A DNA stretch of 38,533 nt from Candidatus Yanofskyibacteriota bacterium (GTDB lineage Bacteria > Patescibacteriota > Minisyncoccia > 2-02-FULL-40-12 > IGHO2-12-FULL-4). The notes under the pieces were generated by a model. That model saw only the letters and a program-made list of their open reading frames with translations, was not told the DNA's origin and did no database searches. Of this stretch, positions 37,974-38,533 are shown in pieces (positions within the stretch are counted from its first letter, which is position 1; each line of letters begins with the position of its first letter). The stretch covers positions 1 through 38,533 of the forward strand of contig JACOZX010000017.1 in NCBI GenBank assembly GCA_016181105.1, read 5' to 3'. The position numbers and the translations under genes are program-made.

Positions 37974-38412
37974 AAAATTTTGACACATGGAAAAGGTCAG
38001 AAAATTTACTTTCTGTTTCTGCTGACACGGGTTTTTTCAATGGTTCCGAAGGCGGAGGCACGCCCGGAGCCACTTTTCTTTTCAAGGCATCCTGAATCCA
38101 TTCTCCTTTCAGAAACCAGCCGTTAAGCTTTTTACCTGTATATTTTCTGCCCAGTTTCTTTGCTTCTATTAAATCAAGTGGCTGGAGTTCCCACTCTTCT
38201 TCCGGTGTTTCTTTAAATCCCAAATTTTCAAAAAACTCGTCAACCTGCTTCCGGTCGTCAAAAGGGCCATAAACCTCCTGCTCTGGAAATTTGCCAGCTA
38301 CAACCGCGTAAAATTTTCCTTTCTCAAATCTCGGATCACGTCCAATCGTCTCAAACCACACTTTCTTTGGTTCCAGCATTTCTTTCTCCTTTTGTTGTTT
38401 TATTTCATTCAT
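37972..38412 (-). CDS. Protein of unknown function
   Basis: 146 residues from ATG 38412, which has the strong site AAAGGAG eight bases upstream. The middle contains FYAVVAGKFPEQEVYGPFDDRKQVDEFFENLGF, which looks like a small alpha-beta domain of about 45 residues (SPOR-like in general pattern, unproven), followed by LQPLDLIEAKKLGRKY and a Pro-rich linker PGVPPPSEPLKKP. No signal peptide. Family not recognised. It is a single gene with palindrome E3 starting about 45 bases upstream. Confidence 0.65.
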   Translation of the reverse strand: MNEIKQQKEKEMLEPKKVWFETIGRDPRFEKGKFYAVVAGKFPEQEVYGPFDDRKQVDEFFENLGFKETPEEEWELQPLDLIEAKKLGRKYTGKKLNGWFLKGEWIQDALKRKVAPGVPPPSEPLKKPVSAETESKFSDLFHVSKF

Positions 38413-38457
38413 GATTCATACTCCTTTAGAAAAATTAGGGAAGATAGTTCAATCTGA

Positions 38458-38533
38458 CTTAGCGATAATTGCTTTTGTAGGCTCTGCAGGTTGTGGATTG
38501 CTCGCGAGTTACTTTTTCAGCCCATTCGCCGCA
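38458..38533. repeat. Long palindromic element, family E, copy 3 (cut by window end)
   Basis: The same arm as the left side of copy 2: GCTTTTGTAGGCTCTG, then GTGGATTGCTCG and ACTTTTTCAGCCCATTCGCC, stopping at the apical hairpin because the window ends. Its outermost end is about five bases shorter than in copy 2. The pairing arm lies beyond the window. Confidence 0.85.

Noticed and set aside
1-38533. CRISPR array, rRNA genes, complete insertion sequence
   Set aside because: No regularly spaced direct repeats, no rRNA sequence and no transposase gene were seen.

Overview
The window looks like a chromosome segment of a Patescibacteria (Candidate Phyla Radiation, Parcubacteria-like) bacterium. 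The reasons are the small, tightly packed genes, the AT-rich sequence, the many promoters that sit almost on the start codon, the TTG/GTG starts, and a gene set known from that radiation: FemAB-type peptidoglycan branching enzyme, short archaeal-type AspRS, sigma-region-4/HARE-HTH protein, two-gene VirD4-like ATPase locus, NYN and cupredoxin-like proteins. TGA is used as a stop (for example at 11371-11373), so the code is standard and not the UGA-glycine code of Gracilibacteria. The assignment rests on recognition, not on a marker-gene tree.

Layout. 1-99: start of an MFS transporter (minus). 192-7423: minus-strand series lon, mgtC-like, amino-acid permease, O-antigen ligase/polymerase-like protein, DedA-family protein, then a separately promoted secreted subtilase; lon has a CIRCE-like operator over its promoter. 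7448-9954: SLOG/LOG-type protein, beta-CASP metallo-hydrolase, NUDIX hydrolase. 9972-10057: an orphan plus-strand promoter followed at once by a terminator. 10056-12702: cupredoxin-like protein, small membrane protein, presenilin-type intramembrane aspartyl protease, NYN protein, and a PIN-like protein. 12796-15949: ruvA, femAB, murE, small membrane protein. 16206-20016 (plus): uvrB, truB, a CxxC protein, rpsT. 20026-25499 (minus): ddl, aspS, D,D-carboxypeptidase, mraY, ftsW. 25690-28590: small, mostly unrecognised genes, each with its own promoter, and tRNA-Lys(UUU). 28578-35157: M48 peptidase, HD hydrolase, VirD4-like ATPase with a membrane partner, sigma/HARE regulator. 35264-37549: secD-secF. 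37669-38412: two small convergent unknown genes. No stretch over 300 bases lacks a gene; the longest intergenic gaps (15950-16205, 29562-29846) hold repeat elements.

How it fits together. Five or six genes make and remodel peptidoglycan (Ddl, MurE, MraY, FtsW, FemAB, D,D-carboxypeptidase). A second theme is envelope traffic and proteolysis (SecDF, Lon, M48, S8, presenilin-like protease, VirD4-like ATPase).

The most unusual content is non-coding. A ~206-209 bp, nearly fully palindromic element occurs at 15989-16194, 29631-29839 and (cut by the window edge) 38458-38533, with a solo end at 25578-25605. The two complete copies differ by many paired, compensating substitutions, so the folded form seems to be under selection. 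A second, unrelated palindrome with similar architecture lies at 18199-18371, so uvrB has one element on each side. A third kind, a short GC-rich palindrome, is inserted in frame inside mraY and secF.
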